Origin: Hygrophila difformis
Taxonomy: Eukaryota > Streptophyta > Magnoliopsida > Lamiales > Acanthaceae
NCBI GenBank assembly: GCA_030278955.1
Contig: JAOANR010000001.1
Coordinates: forward strand, 23,753,635 to 23,817,634
Reading direction: 5' to 3'
DNA length: 64,000 nt
Shown here: positions 9,155 through 20,920 of the stretch, one piece after another
Position numbering within the stretch: the first letter of the stretch is position 1
Layout: each line of letters starts with the position of its first letter
The notes under the pieces: model-generated
Databases searched by the model: none
Told to the model about the DNA's origin: nothing
What the model saw: only the letters and a program-made list of their open reading frames with translations
Program-made: the position numbers and the translations under genes

Positions 9155-12100
9155 CTAAGAAGAAGGTGGCATCCTACTACCAAGTATGCGGCCTCGCATG
9201 ACTGCCCAACGATCGCATGTACGCCTAAAGGTGTCGGTAATACGATGAAAAGCAGCGTCGGCAACACGAGCGCGAGCATCCGCCCGGGGTCGAAGACCCT
9301 TCGACAACTCAGCTGATAGGTCGCGCTGGTCGGCGACTAAGCGGTCGTAAGTGGTCTGCAAAACAGCGGCCTGTGTAGAAGTCTCGGTCCAGCTAGACTC
9401 GAGAGAAGTAAGCCCATCCTTGGCCTCCTGAATAGTACGCTCCCTATCTGCAATGGAGCGTCTCTCGTGAGCGATAGCACGTTCTGCCTCTGCAATAATC
9501 CTCTCTGACTCTCTGATATCGCCCTCTGCACGTGTGATGGCACTCTCCAGCTGTGATTTCTGTTTTTCTTGAGCCGCACGAGCCTGAGATAACTGCGCAT
9601 GCTGAGGACGAATCGCCTCCAACTGAGAAAGAGTCTCACGGTGTCGTAACTCAAGGTCATCAATAAGGGTCAACACCTCAGCAGACTCATCTGCAATACT
9701 CCTGTAACTGGGAAAAAAGAAAGACAGCTCGGAGATAAGATATGAAAAATCCTGGAAGTCGGCATCCTCAACAAAGGTGGAGGCCGAGCTGATAGCAATG
9801 AGCAAGTCGTCCAGACCGGAGACTATCTCGGCGGTCACGGGGCCAGTATGGGAGGTAAGAAAGCGGTCAAACGCCTCACACGCTCTAGCAATATCGCCAC
9901 TGAGAGGAGTATGGGTGCTCGAAATCATAGGATCTGCAGAGGGAACCTGGGGCACCTGCAAGTGAGGACATATTAAAATTAGCAATAGAGAGAGCTAACT
10001 ATAACGAGGACAAGAAAGAATAATACCTGAGGAGTCGGGGCGTGGTCGACTGAAGCAGCTGAATGTGCGGCAGAATCGATAACTGAAAGTGGCGTCTGAC
10101 TAGTAAGGGCCTATGGTTGAAACAAGCGAACATTCCTTAGCATATGTTCCTCCGCAAAGATGAAGGCAGACAGGGGAATGAAAATATTATGAGGCTAGTA
10201 ATACCTGAGAGGCCAGCGTGGGAGTCGGCTTAACTGCAGAGGTATGAGACGCAGCCTGAGCGGAAGGCGGACAATCTCCCTGATCCAAAGAGACCTGGAA
10301 GAATGAGGCGTGAGGATTCGTTATGTCTCGAGAAATAAGTCGAAATTAAGAGCAAAATAATCAATAAATACCTGAGAGGCCCGATCGATGTTAGTGGAGA
10401 TATCATCAGTAGAGGGGAGAGATGGATCCACGTGGGCCTGAAAGTAAAAAGAATGTCGCAATAAGTTATCAAGACAGAGACAAACTACTACTAAAGAATA
10501 CAAGGTAGCCAAACATACCTGTGAGAGATCCTCAACCGCGGTCTCCTGGGCATCAGTGTGGTATCTGGGATCATCCACCCCATGAGCACATATGTAGTCA
10601 GCACGAGCCGGTAGCTCGTCATCATGAGCTGCGCCAACCCCCTCACATGAGTGATCATCATCGGGGTCAACTGGGTCGGTATCAGGGCGAGCATCATCTC
10701 CAGCGCCGTCCTCGCTCATCTGATCCTCGTCCTCATCTGAACTCGCGGATTCACCCTCGTCGTCATCACGATCTTCGGTGCCGTCAGTAACATCTTCATC
10801 AGTTTCTCCATCATGGGCTAAAGAGCTCGAACTACTACCGGCAGACGCCCCGCGAGATCCAGGGGATGAATCTGTATAAGTTAACAGGGGTTAGGCGACA
10901 ACAGAGGGAGATGGAAGAGAACATATGAGACGTATGATGAACTTACCTCGTTGGCGTTTGCGAGATAGATGAGACGCATATGATTTCTTCTTGGCAACGT
11001 CATGAGTCGCAGGCACGGGAGCTGACCATATAGCAACACCACGAGTACTAGGGGCCGGATCAGGCGGCGGGCAAGCCGGAGGCCTAGACGAAGACTGTCC
11101 TGTGGTGTTAGGGACTGGATGTGAAGATGCAAGTCCGAAACGCGCTACGAGGCTGTCCTCAGTCGGCAAGAGCTTGGCGATGTACGGTGTCCACCAAGCC
11201 ATAAACTGAGTAGCAAGCGTCCCTGAAGGAGTGAATGGCAAATATGATGAATCTGGCAGGCGACTCAGCAACGTGAGTATAGCGTGGAGATCTGAATCAG
11301 TCAACCCCGAGCCTCTCCTAGCTGGCCACGCTACTCCACGTGGAAGACCAAGTCGACATCCGAACTGGCGAGCTAGTAAGTGAGGACAATAAGACTCAGC
11401 ATTGAGCGGGTTGGACTTGTCGTTTTGCCGAAGACCACTCAATAGTAGGTGTGGCTTCAAAGCAGCGTTCCATGTGTCCTCGCCAAAGTTGGCGTCTGGC
11501 TCGAGTGGCGAACATATCAGAGCAGCCAACAGTGTACCCCGCTGGGCGTAGGGGAACAAACCAAGGGGACCCGGCTTGTAAGCTAGAAGCCAGCGCATGA
11601 TCTGCAGTCCATCCTTGTCTAAGAGTTTACCTTCGCGAATTCGCAAAGATTGATTGGCTAGAGGAAAACACAAGGGTGTGTTCGGCCTGCAATCTTGCGG
11701 GGAAGGACGAGCCACATCACGAAACAGACGTGGGAAGTACAGCTGAATCCAGAGCTGCATAAACCATAAAGGGCCTGAAGCCTTGATCCCAGGATCTGTA
11801 CCCTTGGCAAGCAAAGTGGCTACCTTTGACAGGCCACTGAACAAAGTGGCGAGAAGATATGAGCCAATCGCCCAAGTATCGTCCCCGTCGCTATCCACGA
11901 TGGCTTGAACATAGGGTAACGCCATACGTAATACTGTCCGGGCACTAGAACAGACAATGAACCGACTGAACCACATCAAAAGGAATGCAACATGCTCTCT
12001 GCGTGTCGGAGGTCCGTTCACCCTATTATGGTCGATGAAAGCTGCGTATCGCTTGGATGCCTTGCCTACGGGGCAGATCAGGTCGCCAAGATGAGAATCC

Positions 12101-14447
12101 TCTGATCCAACGGACTGTGTCAACTCCAGACCAACAACAGACAGTCTCGTAATCATCATAACGTCTAAAAGGGTAGGACCTACGAATCCACAAGGAAGCT
12201 GGAACGCGTTCACTGAGGAATTCCAGAAGCCCATAAAATAGTATAACAGGTGATGGTCGAGAGCAATAGGCTTGATGGATAAGAGGATGGCATCCTTGAT
12301 TCCCCATTTTTCCCAGTCTCTATGAAAGGATCTCTGCATCCGATGAGCCCAGTCAATATATCGCTCCGTGCAATTACTTTCGGTCTGAGTCGTCTTTGAG
12401 GTTTTCTTTTTACGCTTGGACACTGACTTAGATGCAGCCGACTGGTGAGACTTAATGATCTTAGTACGGGTAATGAAAGCCCTAGTAAACACCGCCTGAG
12501 TAATGGGAAGCGAGCAAGATAGGAAGTCATGGACAGTGGCGGTTCCATGTACACCAGTATGATGAAAGGGTCGGAGGACAGGCACCGGTTCCTCCCTAGT
12601 AAAGTCATAAGCTTCATCATCAGATGAAGGGAGGTCCTCCATGTCCTATATCATTGAAGAGAGGGATAAGAAATTATATGAGGAAAACCAAGTTAGATAG
12701 GTGATAAGGAAGAGTCATACACTAACCTGGGGAGACGGAACACGAGGATGACCGGGACCAGAGAAGCCAGGCGTACTAACTAAGGTGTGACCTAGCTGGA
12801 AGGCTGTTGACGCCTGAGCGGCTGCTTTGAGCTTAAGTATAGTGTCCGGTAATTCTTTTGTGGCACCTGGTACACTGGAACTCACCAAAGCCTACATAGT
12901 AAATCATGATTAAACCCTCATCGATTGGGAACCACGTTAAGGAAAAGAAGATTGAATGCCAACGTATCTAAGGCAAACCTGAAAGGCTGGTGTGCGAGAC
13001 GACAAGGCTGCGAAACTCGAACCTGCAGGTGGCAGGGTGGCGGCCTGCATCACTGATGTAGCGACTGATCCTCCTTGTGTGGAGACTGATGTGGTGGCAG
13101 TTGAGTCTCGAAATAAAGTTCGAGGTTCCTTCCCTACACCGTGGCCGGAAAGTGGTGTAGTGATAACCCGGTTTGGCAATGAGGTGACCTATAGTACAAT
13201 CTCGTTAAGTCCTGAGGAGTACGGGTGTTGCTCGAAAGAGCTTCATTGATAAAACGAAAAGAGTGACATTACATATCGAGATGTACCTGAGCAGTGGTCG
13301 AACGCGGAGCAACAGTCCCAAAGGGCTGCGAAGTGGCTGCCAAAGGTCTCTCAATGGCGGCCAAGATCTTGGAAATGGCGGCCTGGGTAGGGAGTTTTGT
13401 CAAGATTTATGTCACGGAGCATATTGATAGGATATGTGGATTTAGATTGATCTGATAACCAAATAAAGTGGTATGTAGCAAAACAAACCTGAGTAGTAGA
13501 TGAGCGTGGAGCAACGCTTGAAGATCCTCCAGCGGCCGAGGTGTCTTCCGTGGCGGCCGCGGGTTTTGAAGCCACAAGTGGTGTAGGTGATTTTGTTGAG
13601 TCCTAAGTAATCAAACAACACGATAAGCATGCGTCCAGGGAGATTATAAGCATGATTTGTTAAGACAGGAGGTATATCTTGGGCGGCCCTATGACCCTAA
13701 GTTAGCCTATCAACGTGAGCTATTAAAGTGAGCCTCAACGTGAGTTATCAAAGTGAGCCTTTTGAGGTGAGCCTATCAAAGTGAGCCTTTTGAGGTGAGC
13801 CTATCAACGTGAGCTATTAAAGTGAGCCTCAACGTGAGTTATCAAAGTGAGCCTTTTGAGGTGAGCCTATCAACGTGAGCTACTAAAGTGAGCCTCAACG
13901 TGAGTTATCAAAGTGAGCCTTTTGAGGTGAGCCTATCGACGTGAGCTATTAAAGTGAGCCTCAATGTGAGTCATCAAAGTGAGCCTTTTTGAGGTCAGCT
14001 ATTAAAGTGAGCCTATTAAAGTGAGCCTCGACGTGAGTTATTAAAGTGAGCCTAACAGTGTGGTGGTCAAGATTTTCTTGGCGTATGTTATTTTTTCTAA
14101 GTTCTAATTTAACAATATCAAGCGACCTACTCTTATAGATTGCAAACCGTACATTGGCGGAAAATATATCTTATAAAAAAGATTGAATTTTATCTCATAA
14201 AATTTTGAGTCATCCGACAACATGTACTAAATATGCGATCAAAGGAAAATATAGATTGCACATAACATGGCCAGCAAAAGTAGACAACATGAAAACAAGA
14301 GATGAGACCAACCTGGGTGGTCGCGACATCGGCGGACAGCGTGCCTGGGAGGGCGGTTGAGGCGGCCAGGGTTTCGTGAGTGGTGGCCTGAAGGCTTTGC
14401 GCGGCAGATGGTTCGGAGCAAGGAGAGGTTCGCGGTGAGGAGCTCAT
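9155..14447 (-). CDS. Antisense spliced gene in the Tat element: plant mobile domain protein with coiled coil
   Basis: Eleven exons can be joined: 14447-14313, 13602-13489, 13382-13287, 13188-12979, 12891-12727, 12645-10947, 10871-10519, 10437-10372, 10279-10205, 10110-10027 and 9955-9155. Every intron is GT-AG, exon phases agree, and the total is 3798 nt (1265 residues plus TAG). Exons 1-5 encode Ala/Ser/Thr/Pro-rich segments. Exon 6 holds a plant mobile domain (about residues 300-700; HLLYYFMGFW, GFVGPTLLDVMMITRL, REHVAFLLMWFSRFI). Exon 7 is acidic (SSDEDEDQMSEDG). The last exon is a long coiled coil (residues about 1050-1240). The domain is known from MAIN/MAIL1-type nuclear proteins and from transposons. 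Its role here is unknown; silencing evasion or control of sense expression is speculation. The ATG at 14,447 and the splicing are predictions. Confidence 0.8.
13703..14055. repeat. GTGAG-rich tandem array in intron 1 of the antisense gene
   Basis: About five copies of a unit of roughly 65 bp built from shorter blocks: GTGAGCCTATCAACGTGAGC, TATTAAAGTGAGCC, TCAACGTGAG and TTATCAAAGTGAGCC. GTGAGC/GTGAGT recurs more than twenty times. Units differ by small substitutions and by one inserted half-unit. The array lies wholly inside the predicted first intron of the antisense gene. Confidence 0.85.
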
Positions 14448-14634
14448 GACGACGGTCAGAGAGGCGGTCAGCAACGGTGGCCAACACGAAGTGGCGGCCG
14501 AAAGTGGGATTAGAAAAAAAAAAAAAAAAAAATTTTTTGCAATTGTGACTTTGTCTTTTTATAATGGCTTAATGGGCCAGGCCTAGGTTAAAATGCGCAA
14601 ATTCGTCTGAAAAACCCCAACAGACAAATCGCGC

Positions 14635-14641
14635 AAGGGGG
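14635..14641 (+). other. Polypurine tract of the Tat element
   Basis: AAGGGGG ends four bases before the 3' LTR (CATC intervenes), which is the expected place for plus-strand priming. The tract is short. Confidence 0.55.
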
Positions 14642-14645
14642 CATC

Positions 14646-15136
14646 TGTTAACCAAGTAAATTTAATGGTCTAATTTAATGGCCTATTAAGTATATTTGGT
14701 GGCCCATTGCATACAATTAGTGGTCCAGAAGGTGGAAGCCCATTCCATGTACAAGCCCCGTTCTTCATGTGAAGGCCAGCCCAGGAGTCACGAAGAGATT
14801 AGGACAGGAGGTTTCTCTAGACGGGAAGTTTCTTGAAGACATCTGTAGGAATGCTAGCAGGATGGTCGGCAAGATGACACCTGGCCTAGGAGGGATCGTG
14901 GGATTGCTTGACAGTTGAGGAACTCCGCATATAAAAACCAAAGGGTTGCTCACTTTTGACCCCCCGGACAATTCTACACAACAATTGCACTTTTATTTCT
15001 TTAAAGTTTCTGTAATTCCTTTGTTTTCTGCATTTTTAGTTTTCTTGCAAGGTTCCTTTCGACAGTTCTTTGTAATTCACCCAATATTGTCAATCAAAGA
15101 AGAGACTTTCGTTCTATACAAATTTCACGCACAACA
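14646..15136 (+). repeat. 3' LTR of the Tat element
   Basis: A 491-bp TG...CA repeat, identical by eye to 984-1474, with the copied TATA-like box at 14,930-14,937. It is followed at once by the ATTAT target duplication. Confidence 0.93.
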
Positions 15137-15179
15137 ATTATATTATAAATATACATTATATATAAAATATATAATTATG

Positions 15180-15210
15180 CCCGTCGAATTTCGACGGGTT
15201 AATTACTAGT
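15180..15210 (+). mobile_element. Helitron 3' terminus
   Basis: An 8-bp stem (CCCGTCGA at 15,180-15,187 and TCGACGGG at 15,191-15,198) with a 3-nt loop is followed by TTAATTA, CTAG (15,206-15,209) and T. A short GC-rich hairpin a few bases before a terminal CTAG, inserted next to T, is the diagnostic 3' end of plant Helitrons. The 5' TC end is not identified; the Tat element lies about 40 bp upstream and probably split the Helitron, putting the rest left of 979. Confidence 0.7.
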
Positions 15211-15829
15211 TCCCTTATCAAAATTGCAAACTTAAAGTCTGAGAATTGTCAGGCATGAGGTCGTTCGAAGGTCGTTACTAATTTTACAAATATACACACA
15301 GACGCACACAAGTTTCACCAGGATATAAACGGAGAAGGGGAAGAGAGAGATAAGGAGCGGGATTTTGGCGGCGTGCCCACTTTTCTGCTGCCGTTCTGTG
15401 GCATTCTTGTCGAAAAGGGGAAAATGAGCTAGGGTTTTCAACTGATCTGGTGAATTGGTGAGCTGACTGAGTGATATTATGTTGATTTTTTTGTATTGAT
15501 GATTTATAGGGAAGAAAATGCTGGCCAATTGACCATAATAAGGCGAGTAATTTGTCTGTCATCACACGGTATGATCATGTGTGTGATGAATAGTTTGGAG
15601 TTTTCCATGTTTTAGGATTTAGTACTATCGTGTTAAGTTGGTGTGATTTGTTAATACGATGTACTCCTACTAATATTTTGCCCAGTTAAACACCCATTCA
15701 TTTCGTCGGTTTAATTTTCTGCACAAAGCAATAAAGCGCAGTTTCAAAAGTTGTACGAGATTATTACTAAAAACTTTTGGTTTGATGTACAAATCTCCAG
15801 TATCTAGGGCTGTGGCCTGTGTGGCGGCG

Positions 15830-18634
15830 ATGGCAGGCAAGAGGAAGAGGAAAAGCACTGCTGAACGCCTAGGAATCCATCCGCGGAACAAATATTGCGA
15901 TAACCCTCCGGATTTTGGGTTATTGGCCTCTTTGTACCCCAGTTTCGAGCCTTACGTTTTCTACTCACGCGAGGGCTGGCCAAAAATCGATTGGACAGAC
16001 TTTAATGCTACTCGCGAGTTGACACGGGTCTTGCTGCACCATGATCATTCTCTCAACTGGTATAATGTTTGTTTAAATTGGTTTCCTGATTGAATTCTAC
16101 TTGTGCTAGTGTTTCCAAGTACAACAATTTAACTGTTTTGAAATTGGAGTTGATCCTTTAGAACGACCATTGGATCCATCACGTCTGTTGTGGAGATGGC
16201 CCAAGTTTCTTGCTTTCTGTTTTGTATGACATTTATTCTTGGTAAACCTATTATTTTAGAATATGGCTAATTTTTGGATATAATCATAGTATGGTGTGAT
16301 TTGTTTATTTACTCAATTTTTTACACAGTTGATTGTTTTTGTGTGGATTCTTAGTGAAAGGTTAATTAAGTAAGGTTTATTAATGCTGTCATTATGTAGT
16401 TTCGATTCAGTGAAAATTTTACGTTTGTAGGTGGATTCCTGATGGGCAGCTCTGCCCTACAGTGCCTAACAGATCAAATTACATACATTGGATTGAGGAT
16501 CTTTTGGTTTCAAAGATCATTCCTGCCACCCGGGATGATGGTGATATCAAAGGTTTTGATATTGGTACTGGAGCAAATTGTATTTATCCCCTTCTTGGTG
16601 CTTCCCTTCTTGGTTGGAAGTTTGTTGGTTCAGGTAGTTTGTTCAATACCTTTTACCTGGTCTGTCATGGTATTTCGTTTGTATGCTAAGGTTTAAGAAT
16701 GCTATTTCCTGTGCTTTTGGAAGATATTACTGATGTAGCTATAGAGTGGGCAAATCAAAATATCAACAGCAATCCACACATCTCCAATTTGATTGAAATC
16801 AGAAAGGTTTGTGCTGTCAACAAAATTGATGATCTCAAGGATTTGCAAAATGTTTCCATACATAGCAGCGGAGCCAATGTTGATGCTAGCACCAATACTG
16901 AAGACAATGGATTCCTTCAATCATCTGTACTTACAACTCCTTCTAGGCTGAAGAAATGTTATAATGGCTTGCCTATACTTCTAGATGTTGTCAAGGATGG
17001 AGAAGTATTTGATTTTTGTATGTGCAATCCCCCATTCTTCGAGTCAATGGAGGAAGCTGGTTTAAACCCCAAGACATCCTGTGGCGGGACTCCAGAAGAG
17101 ATGGTTTGCTCTGGCGGTGAACTTGCCTTTATCACTCGCATCATTGAGGACAGCACTAAGCTGAAGCATGCATTTCGGTACAATGTTCATTAAGTGTCCA
17201 AAACTTGAAAGTTGAAATTTCATTTAAGATGTCATTAAATTGGATTGATCTCAAACTTTTTCTCAATCATTAAGGTGGTACACTTCTATGGTTGGAAGAA
17301 AAGTCAACCTGAATATTCTGGTATCCCAACTCTGGAATGTTGGAGCCACTGTCGTGAAGACAACGGAATTTGTCCAGGGAAGGACTTCAAGATGGGGACT
17401 TGCTTGGTCATTTTTGGCTCCTTTGAGGAAGATGATAGCACCCCTAAAGATTGAGGAGAACAATCTGTCTTTCATGCTAGAGGTCAGGGCCTATATTTAT
17501 GTTGCTCTACTATTTTGTTTGTCTCTTTATTTTATTTTATTTTGATTACTTTTATCATCTGTGATTCTTGTGGAGATATCATCTTATGGTGCAGTTTTGC
17601 TGTTTCATTAGGGCCTTCAGCGGCAGCATGCAGCTTTCCATGTGTTGCAGTTTGTGGAATCCTACCTTTCTAATGGTGGTGCCTCTTGTAAACTAGATGC
17701 AGCTGCTTTCCATGTTGATGTATGCTCAATAATTCTTCTCTTTAACCAAAATTATGGGTGTGTTTTGCACGCAGCTTTTGAGAGGTTTTGGTAGCTTTAG
17801 ATTCTATACCAAAATAGAAGTCTTGTTATTTACACTAGCTTTTAAAGACCGTAGCTGCGAAAAAGAACTCAGCAAAAAGAAGCTACCCGTAGTAGCTTTC
17901 GGGACTTTCGAAAGCTACTTTCCAATTTAATTAATTTTTTCAATTGTTTATTTTAAAACTACGGCTTCTAAAAAAACACTTTATAGCTACAGCTTGTTGT
18001 GCAAAACAAACCCTATATATTCATTGTCAGCTTTGATAATATCGTATTAAATCCTGACCGATGACTGAGTTGTAGTATAATGCTGAAGGTCATTATTTCA
18101 AAGGATCAAATTAGTGCAATTTTGGATGGTCCGTCACTTGAGGAAAGCAGGACTACTAATTCCCATCCCGAGCTGAACACCTCCAATGCAATAAGTGATG
18201 AGCACAGAAAACCAGATGATGCCCTGCGATTTCGCATTTTGGTATCATAGTTATGGCTTCATATTTTGTTTTGCCCTCTCTTATTTGCGCCTGAATTGTT
18301 GTTTATTTTCCTTGTACAGGTTTTTCAGCAAATTCCAGGGAGTTTTTTGGTGAGAGGAACATTGCTTGATAGAGCAAGCACCATCTCAGGTATCATTTTT
18401 TCTTCCTTTTTGAAAAAAAAAAGAATTCTTATTTTTCTGTCCTAGTGCCAAATATGAAAGCTCCATGGTGAATTGAATAAACCATTGTACCGGGCTCCAA
18501 TTCTCCATATTGTTTTAGATCATTTGTCTACTCACACTCACTCTAGAAGCAATCTTATACTGGGATTTAATCCTTAAGTGTGCTGTATCTTTTGCTGTTG
18601 TTTCTCACTGCTAACACAATAATATTTGTTAATG

Positions 18635-18665
<31 letters not shown>

Positions 18666-19071
18666 TTGTCTCTTCTATCTATTTAATGGTTAAGTTAGTA
18701 AGCTAATGCTGCTGCGTTATATGCAGATAAGCTGTTAAGTTTTATGATGGCTTTACTTGTGCTTGTATTAATGATTCCCTATAATAATATGCAGGTCTAT
18801 TTACATCAGTTTTCCGCCATCTTGAAGAAGTTGTAATGGGTAGGTTTTGCTCTGGAAGGGCATTAGTTGATGCTCCCAGCTCCAGTCTGCGAACATAAGT
18901 GCGCAAACAGGATATCTGCTTAAATGCTTTCTCTTTACAGGCCAGCATCATCCATCAATTCGAGTGAATGTTGTTGCACAAATTTGGCCTGTCTATTTGA
19001 GAATCTTGAAGCAATGCATCTCATCGGAGTGTTGTTTGGACACGGGCTTTGCATGTAGACCTGTGACTTAG
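15830..19071 (+). CDS. FIO1: METTL16/FIONA1-type U6 snRNA m6A methyltransferase, 9 exons
   Basis: Joined exons 15830-16059, 16431-16633, 16724-17177, 17275-17482, 17612-17719, 18089-18241, 18320-18389, 18795-18839 and 18941-19071 give 1602 nt, a 533-residue protein. All junctions are GT-AG with agreeing phases. The N-terminus ([22 protein letters not shown]) and the segments [31 protein letters not shown] (SAM site) and NPPF (about residues 246-249, catalytic) define the METTL16 family. The family methylates adenosine in U6 snRNA and some mRNAs; the Arabidopsis homologue FIONA1 affects flowering and splicing. I chose ATG 15,830 because the protein then starts like its homologues; an in-frame ATG at 15,785 also exists. 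A TAGGGTTT motif at 15,430 may belong to the promoter. Intron 5 carries a MITE. Confidence 0.93.
17756..18013. mobile_element. Tourist-like MITE in intron 5 of the FIO1-like gene
   Basis: Ends are near-perfect inverted repeats: GGGTGTGTTTTGCA at the left and TGCAAAACAAACCC at the right, flanked by TAT on both sides. Length is 258 bp with no coding capacity. GGG(T/C)xTGTTT-type ends and a 3-bp duplication suggest PIF/Harbinger; TAT is not the canonical TWA, so the assignment is moderate. A related copy lies at 20,921-21,236. Confidence 0.65.
18634..18668. repeat. (TTTTG)n microsatellite
   Basis: Six or so TTTTG units followed by a T run, within intron 7 of the FIO1-like gene. Confidence 0.85.
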
Positions 19072-20920
19072 GTTTAGGATAATGTGCAAGAGGGAAGTAT
19101 GCATTTTATTATTGCACTGTGAATTACAGTACATTTCTTCAAAAGGGTGACAATTTGTTGGACCCATTGCATGGGGGCTGAAAATGAGTTATTAGACACG
19201 AAAATATTAAAACCTACAGGTCTTTAGTCTTTAAATTACAAGTAAAAAATCACGCATTACACTGTTGCCTGAATTCTTTTTCCTTCTCAAGTTCTTGCCA
19301 TCAATTTCTGATTGAAAAATAGAAAGTACAATTTTGTCTTGAATTTCAACGACTTCAATCGGTAACTCAAGTTTTGTTCAATAAAACCCCTCACCAGATG
19401 ATTGCTTCTCTGTAGACTCTCGTTTTATCTTATTTGAAGGTTGGTTTTTGTTTAGTGTTGATTGCGGTTTTGTGGGGGATTATAAATTACTTGAACTCTG
19501 ATTTATTCTGTTCTGTATTATCAATTGATTATCTTCTGTAATATCAATTGGATTGCTTCGGGACTGTGTTGTATTCTCCATTTTCTTATTTTTATATGAA
19601 TGGTCTTTTGTCCTTGTTTTCCTATGGTCTTCAATTGCTGTGTTTGTCCCTCAATGGTGCTGGGGGCCACAAGCGAGGCTGAGTGTGGCTGGCTGGACCA
19701 ATGGTGTCGCTGGCATTACTATTCTACCCATGCTTCTGGTGATTTTGAAAGGTTTTATGAAGTCTACTTGAGATGAAATAAATGAGGGGAAAACCCCATG
19801 CCAGAATTTTCAACCGGGAGGAAGAGTAGGAGAAACAAACAGGGTGCCAAACACAATCACCAGTGGATTAGCCAGCAGAGGGTATCAAGCGTGGGAAAAG
19901 TCATCGATGAAGGCTTCCCTCGCTGGATACAGAGAAATTGAAGATGTTATATAGGTTTGCAAATGGGTAACTCGTTATCACAACACCATAGGATTTGCTG
20001 GTGAGATCTTCTGCATGTACTGATTTTTTATTTTTATTGTTTTCCCTTTGGTGTTTCGCTAATTCTATATTTTAATAGTTAGATAGTTGGTGAGGTCTAT
20101 TGTAGTTCTACATTGATTTCTTTTGATTTCCTGGATAAAATGTAGTTTAAGGGGAGAACGGCAGAAGCATAGGAAAATTTGATAATTTGATACTTGTGGT
20201 GATAGTTGGGCAGGCTGTAAGTGTTGTTTTTATAATCTTCTTGATCTCAACATTGATATTTTTGTTACTTTTCTCTTGGTGAATCATAGGTTATGTTATG
20301 ACATGTCATGACATTATGTCATGTCATTGTTTCATGTATTCAATTCCTGTCATTGGACGAAACAGAGGAACATGAATTATGAGTTTGGATTTATGCGAAT
20401 CAGCATTCACTTGGGCAGTTAAGCTGATCTGTTCTTTGCATGATGAGAATTAAAAAGTGAGGTCCGCAAGGGGGAAATTCTTAAAGAAAAGATGTTATGA
20501 TTGATATAATTAGTTGCTGTTTGTACTACTACCATTTGTGACAATTTTTAATGTGTATTTATTATTTAAATGCACCTTTTTCTAACTATGAGATAGAAAT
20601 TCCCCTTCTGATTGTGGTTTTATAATGTCTCAGTTTAACCAATGGAACAGGTGCACCAACTGCAGGTTTTGAAGTTGATGGGATTGAGCAAGTTGGTAAG
20701 AAAACCACATAGTCTTCATAATGTGCGTGTGAGAAAAAATATCATTATACTTGGGTTTTCTATATTTCATATATGCAGAAATTTATTCTTGGAAAAAAAT
20801 TATACTAACTAGAATCAAGAAAGTATTTTTGGTTCTCATAAAAAAAGAAAGTATTTTTGGCTAATAGAGTGTGGATTTCGAAAATCAGCTTGAATATGTC
20901 TTGGACTGAATATTTAATTA
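19072..20920. other. 3' flank of the FIO1-like gene
   Basis: T-rich sequence expected to include the 3' UTR. A 72-codon open frame at 19,553-19,771 shows no family I recognise. A palindromic patch with TGACATGTCATGACA lies at about 20,299-20,330. No gene can be supported. Confidence 0.4.

Larger units (their letters stand above)
984..15136 (+). mobile_element. Complete Tat-lineage Ty3/gypsy LTR retrotransposon with antisense gene
   Basis: A 14.15-kb element bounded by two 491-bp TG...CA direct repeats that I read as identical, and flanked by the 5-bp duplication ATTAT (979-983 and 15,137-15,141). It holds a primer-binding site, gag-protease (1531-5571), pol (5574-8987), a long antisense spliced gene (14,447-9155) and a purine tract before the 3' LTR. 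Two RNase H domains in pol, the second archaeal-like, are the hallmark of the Tat lineage (Ogre, Retand, TatI-III). Identical LTRs, an exact target duplication and open frames indicate a very recent insertion. Autonomy is inferred, not shown. Confidence 0.95.

Noticed and set aside
15785..15829. Upstream in-frame ATG of the FIO1-like gene
   Set aside because: The family starts at the M(A/G)GK(R/K)-like residues encoded from 15,830; the extra 15 residues have no counterpart I know.
19553..19771. 72-codon frame downstream of the FIO1-like gene
   Set aside because: Starts at a non-ATG codon, hydrophobic low-information sequence in the expected 3' flank; no support.
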